Assembly (NCBI GenBank): GCA_024639455.1 | Contig: JAHEIH010000026.1 | Location: forward strand, 242,987-306,986 | From: Cellvibrionales bacterium | Lineage (GTDB): Bacteria > Pseudomonadota > Gammaproteobacteria > Pseudomonadales > JAHEIH01 | DNA length: 64,000 nucleotides | Direction: 5' to 3' | Part shown: positions 20,843 through 28,246 of the stretch, piece after piece | Layout of the letters: each line of letters begins with the position of its first letter | Position numbering within the stretch: the stretch's first letter is position 1 | Notes under the pieces: generated by a model | Told to the model about the DNA's origin: nothing | Database searches by the model: none | The model's input: only the letters and a program-made list of their open reading frames with translations | Translations under genes and position numbers: made by a program

Positions 20843-21712
20843 ATGGCGGCCATAAAATTCCTTGTTATTGACGATGCGGCGTTTATCCGCGATCTCATCA
20901 AAAAAGCACTGCGGGATAACTTCCCCGGATCAACGGTACACGACAGCAACAGTGCTAAACGAGCGATGGCAATGACCAGGTCGCTGCGTTACGACATCAT
21001 TTTAAGTGATTGGGAAATGCCCGAAATGAGTGGCGAAGAGTTTCTCGTGTGGTTGCGACAGCAGGAACACTACGCCACTACACCGTTTATTATGGTCTCA
21101 AGCCGCAGTGAAAAAGAATACATTGTTAAAGCAATTCAAGCGGGTGTGAGTGACTACATCGGCAAGCCGTTCACCGCTGAAGAATTGGTCGCGAAAATTA
21201 ATAAACAATTGAAGAAAATTGGTCACACTGGCCGCAGTGTGGATCGCACTGAAACCACAAGCCTCGGCGCTCTTACTGGCGGGGGAGCCTCAAAACCGGC
21301 CGAAAAAACCGCCCCACCGCCACCCTCTCCTGTTTCTGATAGCGTCAGCGCGCTAACCGGTGCTAGCACCCCTACTCCCACGCCTGTTCCCAAACCTGCC
21401 CCAAAGAAAACCGAACAGGCGCAATTACAGTTTAGTGGTGGACAGCTGCTATGTTTGGTTCAAGAAATGAGCCTGCAAGCCATGGGGGGGTTGATTAAAC
21501 GCGACAGTAATATGCCGACGATCATGGAGCAGTGTGTGGTGTCGATTGTGGGTAGTGACCAGGAACAGGTGGCGCGACTTAATGCCTATGTCTATGCAAT
21601 GCGCGCCGCGGATCAGCGGCCAGAGTGTACGGCGATCAAGATAACGCTGCGGTTTGTCGACGACGATCCACAAAAGCTCGATATCCTGTCGCGCTATATT
21701 TCTAAGCGTTAG
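20843..21712 (+). CDS. Response regulator with C-terminal PilZ-like domain
   Basis: A CheY-type receiver (residues 1-125) with the phosphate-accepting Asp at 56 (LSDWEMPEMSG) and the conserved Lys at 108 (GKPF). Then comes a 60-residue linker rich in Pro, Thr and Ser, and a C-terminal domain of about 95 residues. That domain contains EMSLQAMGGL and ends in LRFVDDDPQKLDILSRYI, like the last strand and helix of PilZ domains, but the RxxxR motif for c-di-GMP is absent. It may be a PilZ fold that has lost c-di-GMP binding. No kinase gene is adjacent. The stop region overlaps the next gene on the opposite strand by 11 bases. Confidence 0.78.
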   Translation: MAAIKFLVIDDAAFIRDLIKKALRDNFPGSTVHDSNSAKRAMAMTRSLRYDIILSDWEMPEMSGEEFLVWLRQQEHYATTPFIMVSSRSEKEYIVKAIQAGVSDYIGKPFTAEELVAKINKQLKKIGHTGRSVDRTETTSLGALTGGGASKPAEKTAPPPPSPVSDSVSALTGASTPTPTPVPKPAPKKTEQAQLQFSGGQLLCLVQEMSLQAMGGLIKRDSNMPTIMEQCVVSIVGSDQEQVARLNAYVYAMRAADQRPECTAIKITLRFVDDDPQKLDILSRYISKR

Positions 21713-22838
21713 TTTTAAACGGCAGTAATTCTTTGGCTGCTTCGAGATAATCCTCGTTGTGAGTAGCTTCGCGTAGGCAAAAATCCGCTACGGCGCGATG
21801 AAATTCTGTGTCGCTTAAACGGTGTAACGACCAGGTGTGAATCGGCTCAAACCCCCGTTGAATTTTATGTTCACCTTGTGCGCCGGGGTCAAAATGGCGC
21901 AGTTTGTGCTCGATGCAGTATTCAATGCCGCGGTAGTAACACAGCTCGAAGTGCAGTTGATCGAAATCCATCAAGCAGCCCCAATAGCGACCATATAGAT
22001 TGTTATCGTCTGCAAAGCAAAGTGCACAAGCAATGATGTCCCCATCGTGACGCGCACACACTAGAACTATCTGTTCGCCCATGGTGTCGGCGATGCGCTG
22101 GAAAAAGGATTTAGTGAGATAACCACCGTGGCCGCTGCGCTTAAGATAGGTCATTTGGTAGCACTCGTAAAAACGCTGCCATTGTTCAGGGCTGGCCTGG
22201 TCGCCGCGCACGGTCTCGCATTGTAGCTGCTGTTCTTCTATGCGCCGCCGTTCTCGTTTGAGGGTTTTGCGCTTACGCGAAGTAAATCCGGCCAAAAAGT
22301 CATCGAAATCGCGGTAGTCGTGGTTGTACCAGTGAAACTGCACACCGCGTCGCGCCACCCAACCGTTGTCTAACCAGGGTGCCAAGCTATCAGAGGGTGG
22401 GAACAGTAAGTGGTGACCTGACAGTTGACGCTCGTCAAGCAGGGCCCCGAGGTAGGACTGTAATGGCTCGAAGTAGTCCTTGCTGAGGCAGCCAATGCGT
22501 GGCCCAGAGGACGGGGTAAACGGAATGCCAGTGATGTACTTGGGATAGTATTCCAGGCCGTGTCGCTGGTAGGCGTCAGCCCATGACCAGTCAAATACGT
22601 ACTCGCCGTAGGAGTGGTATTTCACGTAACCTGGCATGGCGAGCACCAAGCTGTCACCCTGGTAGGCGACGATGTGCAGTGGCCGCCAACCTGTTTTCCC
22701 GCCAACGCTGGCGCTGGCTTCTAAGGCGTGTAAAAACGCGTGGCGAGTAAATGGGTAGTCGTTAAAGAGGCTATCCCACGCCGCCGCGTCGATGACGGAG
22801 ATATCTTCGATGGTTGCAAAGCGCCACGCTGTGCTCAA
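21702..22838 (-). CDS. GNAT-fold acyltransferase of the COG3146/DUF482 family
   Basis: A 378-residue cytoplasmic protein of the FemAB/GNAT-like family annotated in many Proteobacteria as peptidogalycan biosynthesis or DUF482. Visible signatures are YVKYHSYGEYVFDWSWADA, YYPKYITGIPFTPSSGPR, and FTSRKRKTLKRERRRI. The substrate is unknown. It lies one base after the ubiA stop, in the same direction, so they are probably co-transcribed. Confidence 0.83.
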   Translation of the reverse strand: MSTAWRFATIEDISVIDAAAWDSLFNDYPFTRHAFLHALEASASVGGKTGWRPLHIVAYQGDSLVLAMPGYVKYHSYGEYVFDWSWADAYQRHGLEYYPKYITGIPFTPSSGPRIGCLSKDYFEPLQSYLGALLDERQLSGHHLLFPPSDSLAPWLDNGWVARRGVQFHWYNHDYRDFDDFLAGFTSRKRKTLKRERRRIEEQQLQCETVRGDQASPEQWQRFYECYQMTYLKRSGHGGYLTKSFFQRIADTMGEQIVLVCARHDGDIIACALCFADDNNLYGRYWGCLMDFDQLHFELCYYRGIEYCIEHKLRHFDPGAQGEHKIQRGFEPIHTWSLHRLSDTEFHRAVADFCLREATHNEDYLEAAKELLPFKTNA

Positions 22839-22839
22839 T

Positions 22840-23694
22840 TTAACTCCCTAGGGCAATGCCTAAAAAAATCACCATACCAATGTAGTGGTTGTCTAAAAAC
22901 GCTTTAAAGCAATGCGCTCTGTCGAGGTCGCGGGTGGCGTACCACTGCTGCGCGAAAAGTACCACCGCCACCAATAGTGATACGTGAAAGGGCCAACTAA
23001 GGTTGGCACGAGTACCGATGTAATATAAAAGTGCCAGTGAACATATTTGTAGGGCAACGATAATGCGTCGGTCGTAGCGGCCGAATAATATTGCCGTGGA
23101 GCGAATGCCTATTGTTAAATCGTCGTCACGGTCCACCATGGCATAGTAAGTGTCATAGGCGACCACCCATAGCAGGTTGGCAGCATAAAGTAGCCACATC
23201 TCCATGGGGAGTGACTCGGTTTCGGCGGCGAAGGCCATTGGAATCGACCAGGAAAATGCAGCCCCTAATACCACTTGTGGAAAGTGTGTATAGCGCTTCA
23301 TGAAGGGGTAGGCACTGGCAATGAGCAGCGCACCGGGTGCCAATAACCATGTCAGGGGATTGGTGAATAACACCAACACAACAGCCATCGCCACCAACAC
23401 GGCAAACAGCTGTAGGGTTTCGCGCTCGGTCACTTGTCCGCTGGTCAACGGGCGCGATTCGGTGCGTTTAACGTGTTTATCAAAATCACGGTCGGCGTAG
23501 TCGTTGATCACACAGCCAGCTGAGCGCATGACGAAGGTGCCCAAACAAAACACCGCTAAATTGGTGAAGCTAGGCCAACCTTCAGCGGCTAACCACAACG
23601 CCCAAAGCGTTGGCCACAATAGCAGAAAGGTGCCGATCGGTTTATCGGCCCGCATCAACTGAATGTAAAAAGGAATATGGGCTTTCGTTAACAT
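22840..23694 (-). CDS. ubiA: 4-hydroxybenzoate octaprenyltransferase
   Basis: Attaches the polyprenyl tail to 4-hydroxybenzoate in ubiquinone synthesis, in the inner membrane. 284 residues with about eight membrane helices. The two Asp-rich motifs are present: [15 protein letters not shown] with RPLTSG, and [18 protein letters not shown]. No ubiC is seen in the neighbourhood. Confidence 0.94.
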   Translation of the reverse strand: MLTKAHIPFYIQLMRADKPIGTFLLLWPTLWALWLAAEGWPSFTNLAVFCLGTFVMRSAGCVINDYADRDFDKHVKRTESRPLTSGQVTERETLQLFAVLVAMAVVLVLFTNPLTWLLAPGALLIASAYPFMKRYTHFPQVVLGAAFSWSIPMAFAAETESLPMEMWLLYAANLLWVVAYDTYYAMVDRDDDLTIGIRSTAILFGRYDRRIIVALQICSLALLYYIGTRANLSWPFHVSLLVAVVLFAQQWYATRDLDRAHCFKAFLDNHYIGMVIFLGIALGS

Positions 23695-23863
23695 GGATCG
23701 CGCGTTTGGCTAGTGTCATGGTAAAGCCGTACCATAGCCCTTCGCGCTGAGTGAGACAACTGTTTGGGTTGTTAAGGGCACTTATTAGACTAAAGTAGCC
23801 TTGTGCTGAAAGCGCAGTTATTACACTTTATTGAGGCTACATTTTCAATAACGAGGAATAACA

Positions 23864-24136
23864 ATGAATAAATCGGAATTAGTTGCCGCCGTGGCCGCCA
23901 GCGCAGGCATCTCTCAATCAAAAGCAGCCCAAGCGGTCTCTGCCGTCACGGATCAGATCACCAATGCGATGGCCCGCGGTGACAGTGTCAGTTTGATAGG
24001 CTTTGGCACCTTTTCACCCCGTGAACGTTCAGCGCGTACCGGCAAAAATCCACAAACGGGAGCCACTATTCAAATTGCAGCCTCAAAATCTGTTGGCTTT
24101 AAGCCAGGTAAAGCTCTTAAGGATGCTGTGAACTAA
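23864..24136 (+). CDS. hupB: HU-family DNA-binding protein
   Basis: A 90-residue histone-like protein that bends DNA as a dimer. MNKSELVAAVAASAGISQSKA and the arm region FGTFSPRERSARTGKNPQTG with the intercalating Pro (NPQTG) are diagnostic, and the tail GFKPGKALKDAVN fits. A GAGGA ribosome site precedes the ATG. It is near recG, as in pseudomonads. Confidence 0.95.
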   Translation: MNKSELVAAVAASAGISQSKAAQAVSAVTDQITNAMARGDSVSLIGFGTFSPRERSARTGKNPQTGATIQIAASKSVGFKPGKALKDAVN

Positions 24137-24149
24137 CAAGTCAAAAATG

Positions 24150-24166
24150 GGGGGTGTCATGCCCCC
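24150..24166 (+). terminator. Possible terminator of hupB
   Basis: Five G and five C form a stem around a seven-base loop (GGGGG TGTCATG CCCCC), 14 bases past the hupB stop, followed by a pyrimidine-rich stretch with few T. Short but GC-only stem. Confidence 0.4.
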
Positions 24167-24210
24167 TTCCCTTCCAATAAATCGCTCCTTTATTTTTTAT
24201 CAATTAATAC

Positions 24211-24231
24211 TTATCCACAGGTTGTGGATAA
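24211..24231. promoter_or_regulatory. Two perfect DnaA boxes, inverted, in an AT-rich gap
   Basis: TTATCCACA at 24211-24219 and its reverse complement TGTGGATAA at 24223-24231 are separated by three bases. Both match the strict DnaA consensus. The surrounding sequence is AT-rich and lies in the 227-bp gap between the convergent hupB and clpP-like genes. This could titrate DnaA or be a regulatory target; with only two boxes it is not a full oriC. Confidence 0.65.
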
Positions 24232-24238
24232 ATAAAAT

Positions 24239-24252
24239 TTGATCAAGATCAA
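24239..24252. promoter_or_regulatory. Perfect FNR/Anr-type box in the same gap
   Basis: TTGATCAAGATCAA fits the FNR/Anr consensus TTGAT-N4-ATCAA exactly. Downstream on the plus strand an extended -10-like TGCTAGAAA (24270-24278) lies at about the distance expected for a class II FNR promoter. No protein gene starts downstream: the nearest genes end here from both sides. The site also contains two GATC sequences. Confidence 0.55.
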
Positions 24253-24323
24253 ATAAAAAATTCTTTCATTGCTAGAAAAAATGGTCAAAAGCTCAGCAAA
24301 AAGAAAAAATAACCTTTGTTATA

Positions 24324-24354
24324 CAATGGGCGTTGTCAAATTTAACGCCCATTG
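24324..24354. terminator. Strong hairpin between the convergent genes
   Basis: CAATGGGCGTT (24324-24334) and AACGCCCATTG (24344-24354) form a perfect 11-bp stem with a nine-base loop, ten bases from the clpP-like stop. No T-run follows on either strand, but the location fits a bidirectional transcript end. Confidence 0.55.
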
Positions 24355-24363
24355 CGTCACGCT

Positions 24364-24954
24364 TTAAAGTTCTTCAATACGCGTTACGACTCGGCTGACT
24401 AAGCCGTATTTGATGGCTTCGTCGGTGGTCATCCATTTATCTCGTTCAATATCTTCACGCACTTGCTCAATGGGTGTGCCTGTTGCCGTCGAAATGGTTT
24501 GGGCAAGACGTTCGCGAATCTTGATAATCTGCTCAGCTTGAATCGCGATATCTGTTGCTTGACCACCCGCACCGCCCGATGGTTGGTGGATTAGGAATCG
24601 AGTGTTTGGTAGGCATACGCGGTCTTCTTTATTCGCCGCGAGATAAATGTGAGTGCCAGCGCTGGCGACATAGCCCGTACCAATGATGATGACTCGGGGC
24701 TTAATGAAACGAATGATGTCGTGAATACTGTCACCCGCTTCTACATGACCGCCTTGGCTATTGATGAAAAGGTGAATATCGTCGTCAGATTTTTCTGCTA
24801 AAGCGAGTAATTGCCCGATAACATTCTTCGCCATTTTTTGGTTTATCTCTTCACATATGAGGACCTTGCGCGCAGAAAATAATTGATCGGTGACGCTTGA
24901 TGTTTTTTCATCAGATTTTTCATCGTTTTTTTGATTATGGGTAATCATTGTCAT
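24364..24954 (-). CDS. ClpP2-like serine protease subunit
   Basis: A 196-residue ClpP-fold peptidase. The catalytic triad is complete: Ser98 in GYVASAGTH, His123 in RFLIHQPSGG, and Asp172 in ERDKWMTTDEA. It differs from the housekeeping ClpP in its Ser motif and looks like the second ClpP of some pseudomonads. A hydrophilic 20-residue N-terminus (NQKNDEKSDEKTSS) comes before the fold. No ClpX/ClpA or trigger factor gene is near, so it is an orphan here. Base composition is lower in GC than recG beyond. Confidence 0.85.
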   Translation of the reverse strand: MTMITHNQKNDEKSDEKTSSVTDQLFSARKVLICEEINQKMAKNVIGQLLALAEKSDDDIHLFINSQGGHVEAGDSIHDIIRFIKPRVIIIGTGYVASAGTHIYLAANKEDRVCLPNTRFLIHQPSGGAGGQATDIAIQAEQIIKIRERLAQTISTATGTPIEQVREDIERDKWMTTDEAIKYGLVSRVVTRIEEL

Positions 24955-24978
24955 TCCTTAGTTAGATTATCTATTGAA

Positions 24979-25356
24979 TTAATGCATTGGGTAACCAAAC
25001 CTTTTTAGAAAAGGCGCTACTTTTTCAGAGAAAACTTCAATTTCTTCATCGGATAGTTCTTGCCAAAATCGGCCAGCTATGCCGGACTGAATATGTCTAT
25101 CGTTGATAAATGTTTTTGCATCTTCTTTTAACGTTCTAGCAGAATTTCTCAAGGTTTTAACGGTGCGCTTAGTACTCGCGACATCATGCATAATTTGAGA
25201 TGCATTTTCTTTAGACGTTTCCGACACGATAGTAGAGACAGTTGATAAGTCAACCGGTACCTGCAGATGGCCTGCAATAGTAGAAACTAAGGCTTCAGGT
25301 GCATTGTTGTAAACTTCGTAGGGGAGAACAAAACGCTGCCTATGAAACATCATCAT
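24979..25356 (-). CDS. Sulfotransferase, C-terminal part in a separate frame
   Basis: 125 residues continuing the sulfotransferase started in the upstream frame. RFVLPYEVYNNAPEALVS resembles the family's YEDL segment and GIAGRFWQELSDEE with FLKRFGYP the usual end of the domain. Its ATG overlaps the TGA of the upstream part in an ATGATGATG run (about 25350-25358). The frame change corresponds to one missing base (or two extra). This is either a frameshift mutation, a sequencing error, or two coupled pieces of one enzyme. Confidence 0.6.
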   Translation of the reverse strand: MMMFHRQRFVLPYEVYNNAPEALVSTIAGHLQVPVDLSTVSTIVSETSKENASQIMHDVASTKRTVKTLRNSARTLKEDAKTFINDRHIQSGIAGRFWQELSDEEIEVFSEKVAPFLKRFGYPMH

Positions 25357-25712
25357 ACCGTCTGAATATGCTTAACCACTAACTTGGAAGCATCGTCGTA
25401 GGATAGGTCATGGAGTTTCATCAGTGAAACTAGAATATCCCTCGGGTCACGATAATTCCAAAAGATCTTGGTATTACCCAATGATAGTGCCTCGTTAAAT
25501 TCACCATCAGCCCAAGAATGAGTATGTAAGACAATGTTTTTATAATTCGCTATGCCAGAATGAACGGCACGTTTTACAAATTTAGCGACTCTGTTTACAG
25601 AGTCCAGATTAATATTTTCGACCTGACAGCTGTAATGCCTTAGTACCTCGGAAATGATACGTCCGGTTAATACGGTACCAGACCGAGGTAATCCACCATT
25701 TATGATTAACAT
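25353..25712 (-). CDS. Sulfotransferase, N-terminal part
   Basis: 119 residues holding the PAPS-binding half of a sulfotransferase: the 5'-phosphosulfate loop GLPRSGTVLTGRI begins near residue 7, and the 3'-phosphate-binding YRDPRDILVSLMKLH near residue 90. Sulfotransferases of this type modify carbohydrates or small molecules; the acceptor is unknown. The protein stops where the rest of the domain continues in another frame. It is relatively AT-rich compared with recG next to it. Confidence 0.65.
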   Translation of the reverse strand: MLIINGGLPRSGTVLTGRIISEVLRHYSCQVENINLDSVNRVAKFVKRAVHSGIANYKNIVLHTHSWADGEFNEALSLGNTKIFWNYRDPRDILVSLMKLHDLSYDDASKLVVKHIQTV

Positions 25713-25748
25713 GACTGCTTCCTATTTTTATTTGTGTAGAAAAAAGTA

Positions 25749-27824
25749 CTAAGCATCCGCATAGCGATCGGCACCCGCCAGCCAACGTTCCACCAAGGCA
25801 TGGGCGGCGGCCGGTTGTTGGCTAATCACCTGTTCGGCGAGGCATCGCGCTTCTTCGAATAGGTGGCCATCGCGCATTAAGTCGGCCACTCTAAATTGCG
25901 CTACGCCCGTTTGTCGCGTACCCATGACTTCCCCAGGCCCGCGCAACTTCAAATCCTCTTCCGCAATAACAAAGCCATTGTTAGTCTCGCGCATAATTTT
26001 GAGGCGGTGCTTGCCATTCTGGGACAAGGGATCTTGGTACATCAGTACACAGTGGCTGGCTTCGCTGCCACGGCCCACGCGGCCGCGCAGTTGGTGCAGT
26101 TGCGCCAAGCCAAGGCGCTCGGGGTTTTCGATTATCATCAGACTGGCATTGGGCACGTTGACGCCCACTTCAATCACCGTGGTGGCGATCAGTAAATCGA
26201 TCTCGCCGCGTTTGAAGGCATCCATCACCATCGATTTTTCGTCGGGTTTCATACGCCCGTGAACGAGGCCAATGCGTGTGTTTGGTAGTTGTTCCTGCAA
26301 CTCGCTGGCACAATCTTCGGCCGCTTGGCACTGCAGGACCTCAGACTCTTCGATCAGGGTGCACACCCAATAGGCCTGCTTGCCTTCCGCACAGGCATTG
26401 GCGACGCGTTCGATGACCTGATCGCGGCGACGGTTGTCTACCAGCACGGTATTAATGGGTATGCGGCCGGCGGGCAACTCGTCGATGATCGATACATCGA
26501 GATCTGCATAAGAGCTCATCGCTAGGGTGCGCGGAATGGGGGTGGCGGTCATGATTAACTGATGGGGTTGGATGTCCTTGCCCTTTTCACGTAGCGCTAG
26601 CCGCTGGTGAACGCCAAAGCGGTGCTGTTCGTCGATAATCACTAAACCCAATTGGGCGAAGTCTACGCCATCTTGGAATAACGCATGGGTACCTATCAGT
26701 AATTGAATAGTGTTATCCGCTAAGCCTGCCAGCACTTCACGGCGCTGCTTGGCGCGGCTACTGCCCGTGAGCCAACCGATCTGAATACCGAGTGGCTCGA
26801 GCCAATCGCTGAAGGCGGCGAGATGCTGCTCAGCAAGAATTTCGGTAGGCGCCATCAATGCCACTTGGTAGCCGTTGGCAATGGCGTATAGAGCGCTTAG
26901 GGCGGCGACAATGGTCTTGCCGGAACCGACGTCGCCCTGGATGAGTCGGTGCATCGGCTGATGGCGAGCAAGATCGCGCTCAATGTCTTGCAACACACGC
27001 TGTTGTGCACCGGTCAAGGCAAAGGGAAGACTCGCCAGTAGTTGATCGCCGAGTCCGCCGTGATCGCCCATGGGCGCGCCGGGTTGCTGTTTGTACTGCA
27101 GTTTACGTTGCAGCATGGAGATCTGGTGAGCGGTCAGCTCCTCTAGCGCCAGGCGCTGTTGAGCGGGGTGAACGCCGTCACGCAACGCCTGTACGTCGGC
27201 GTCAAAGGGCGCTTCGTGCAGGTAGCGAACGGCTGCGTTAAGGGTAATGTTGGGCACCTGTCGGCTTGTCGGCAACAAGTCCAGTACATCGGTTTTATCC
27301 AGTAGGTTCAGTGCTTGGCGGCATAGTTTGCGCCAACTGGCCTGGTGAAGCCCTTCCGTGGTGGGGTAAACCGGCGTTAGAGTGGGCCGCAGTGGTTGTA
27401 AGGGCTGGCCGACGTGCCCCACTTCGCACTCCGGGTGTACCATTTCATAGCCCTGAGGGCCGCGACGAATTTCACCGAATACGCGTAATCGACTGCCATT
27501 TTCATAGCTGGCTTTTTGAGCGGCGCTAAAGTGGAAGAAGCGAAGGTTGATCACGCCGGTGTCGTCCTGCAGACGTACCATGAGCGAGCGGCGCTTGCCA
27601 AAGGTGATGTCGCAGCGGGTCACTTCGCCTTCCAAGACAATCTCTTGCCCAAGCATGCTGGCGCCTATCGGTGTAACACGAGATCGGTCTTGGTAGCGTA
27701 GCGGGAAGTGGAATATGAGGTCTTGGGCACTATTAATATTGAGCTTGGCGAGCTTGTCACGCAGCGCTGGCCCTACCCCGTTGAGTTTATCGGTTGGGGT
27801 GTTGGCCAGTTGGTTTTGTAGCAT
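25749..27824 (-). CDS. recG: ATP-dependent DNA helicase RecG
   Basis: Remodels stalled replication forks and branched DNA. 691 residues. The N-terminal wedge/OB domain (TPLNGVGP-like PTDKLNGVGPALRDKLAKL) is followed by the helicase core: Walker A GDVGSGKT at about residue 296, DEQHRFG for motif II, ATPIPRTLAM for motif III, and QLRGRVGRG for motif VI. It is the last gene of gmk-rpoZ-spoT-ridA-recG. Confidence 0.96.
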   Translation of the reverse strand: MLQNQLANTPTDKLNGVGPALRDKLAKLNINSAQDLIFHFPLRYQDRSRVTPIGASMLGQEIVLEGEVTRCDITFGKRRSLMVRLQDDTGVINLRFFHFSAAQKASYENGSRLRVFGEIRRGPQGYEMVHPECEVGHVGQPLQPLRPTLTPVYPTTEGLHQASWRKLCRQALNLLDKTDVLDLLPTSRQVPNITLNAAVRYLHEAPFDADVQALRDGVHPAQQRLALEELTAHQISMLQRKLQYKQQPGAPMGDHGGLGDQLLASLPFALTGAQQRVLQDIERDLARHQPMHRLIQGDVGSGKTIVAALSALYAIANGYQVALMAPTEILAEQHLAAFSDWLEPLGIQIGWLTGSSRAKQRREVLAGLADNTIQLLIGTHALFQDGVDFAQLGLVIIDEQHRFGVHQRLALREKGKDIQPHQLIMTATPIPRTLAMSSYADLDVSIIDELPAGRIPINTVLVDNRRRDQVIERVANACAEGKQAYWVCTLIEESEVLQCQAAEDCASELQEQLPNTRIGLVHGRMKPDEKSMVMDAFKRGEIDLLIATTVIEVGVNVPNASLMIIENPERLGLAQLHQLRGRVGRGSEASHCVLMYQDPLSQNGKHRLKIMRETNNGFVIAEEDLKLRGPGEVMGTRQTGVAQFRVADLMRDGHLFEEARCLAEQVISQQPAAAHALVERWLAGADRYADA

Positions 27825-27853
27825 GCGGGTATAAAGGAGGCGCTAGGCAACCC

Positions 27854-28237
27854 TTAGATCACCATGATGGCTTCGATTTCGATGTCGGTGCCCTTTGGCA
27901 AAGACGCTACGCCGACGCAGGCGCGCGCGGGGAAGGGTTCTTTAAAATACGTCGTCATCACTTCGTTGACCGCCGCGAAATTACCCAGATCGGTCAATGA
28001 GATGTTCACTTTCACAACGTTGTCCAACGAGCCACCGGCGGCTTCCGCCACGGCGCTTAGATTGTCAAATACACGGCGCGCACGGGCGCTAATGTCGTCA
28101 CCAACCAACGCCATTGTCTCGGGATCGAGGGGAATTTGGCCCGATAGGTAAACAGTATTGTCGACTTTAATGGCCTGCGAATAGGGGCCAATCGCGGCGG
28201 GGGCGTTAGAGGTGTGGATGGCCGCTTTGTTGCTCAT
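27854..28237 (-). CDS. ridA: RidA family enamine/imine deaminase
   Basis: Hydrolyses reactive enamines such as 2-aminoacrylate released by pyridoxal-phosphate enzymes. 127 residues, normal. Signatures: NAPAAIGPYSQAIKVDNTVY at the start, SGQIPLDPET in the middle, and FPARACVGVASLPKGTDIEI with the catalytic Arg. It lies ten bases after spoT, as in pseudomonads. Confidence 0.94.
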   Translation of the reverse strand: MSNKAAIHTSNAPAAIGPYSQAIKVDNTVYLSGQIPLDPETMALVGDDISARARRVFDNLSAVAEAAGGSLDNVVKVNISLTDLGNFAAVNEVMTTYFKEPFPARACVGVASLPKGTDIEIEAIMVI

Positions 28238-28246
28238 GAGAACTCC

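Noticed and set aside
24137-24363. A secondary replication origin at the DnaA boxes
   Set aside because: Only two boxes are present, with no array, no repeated AT-rich 13-mers, and no dnaA or gidA beside it.
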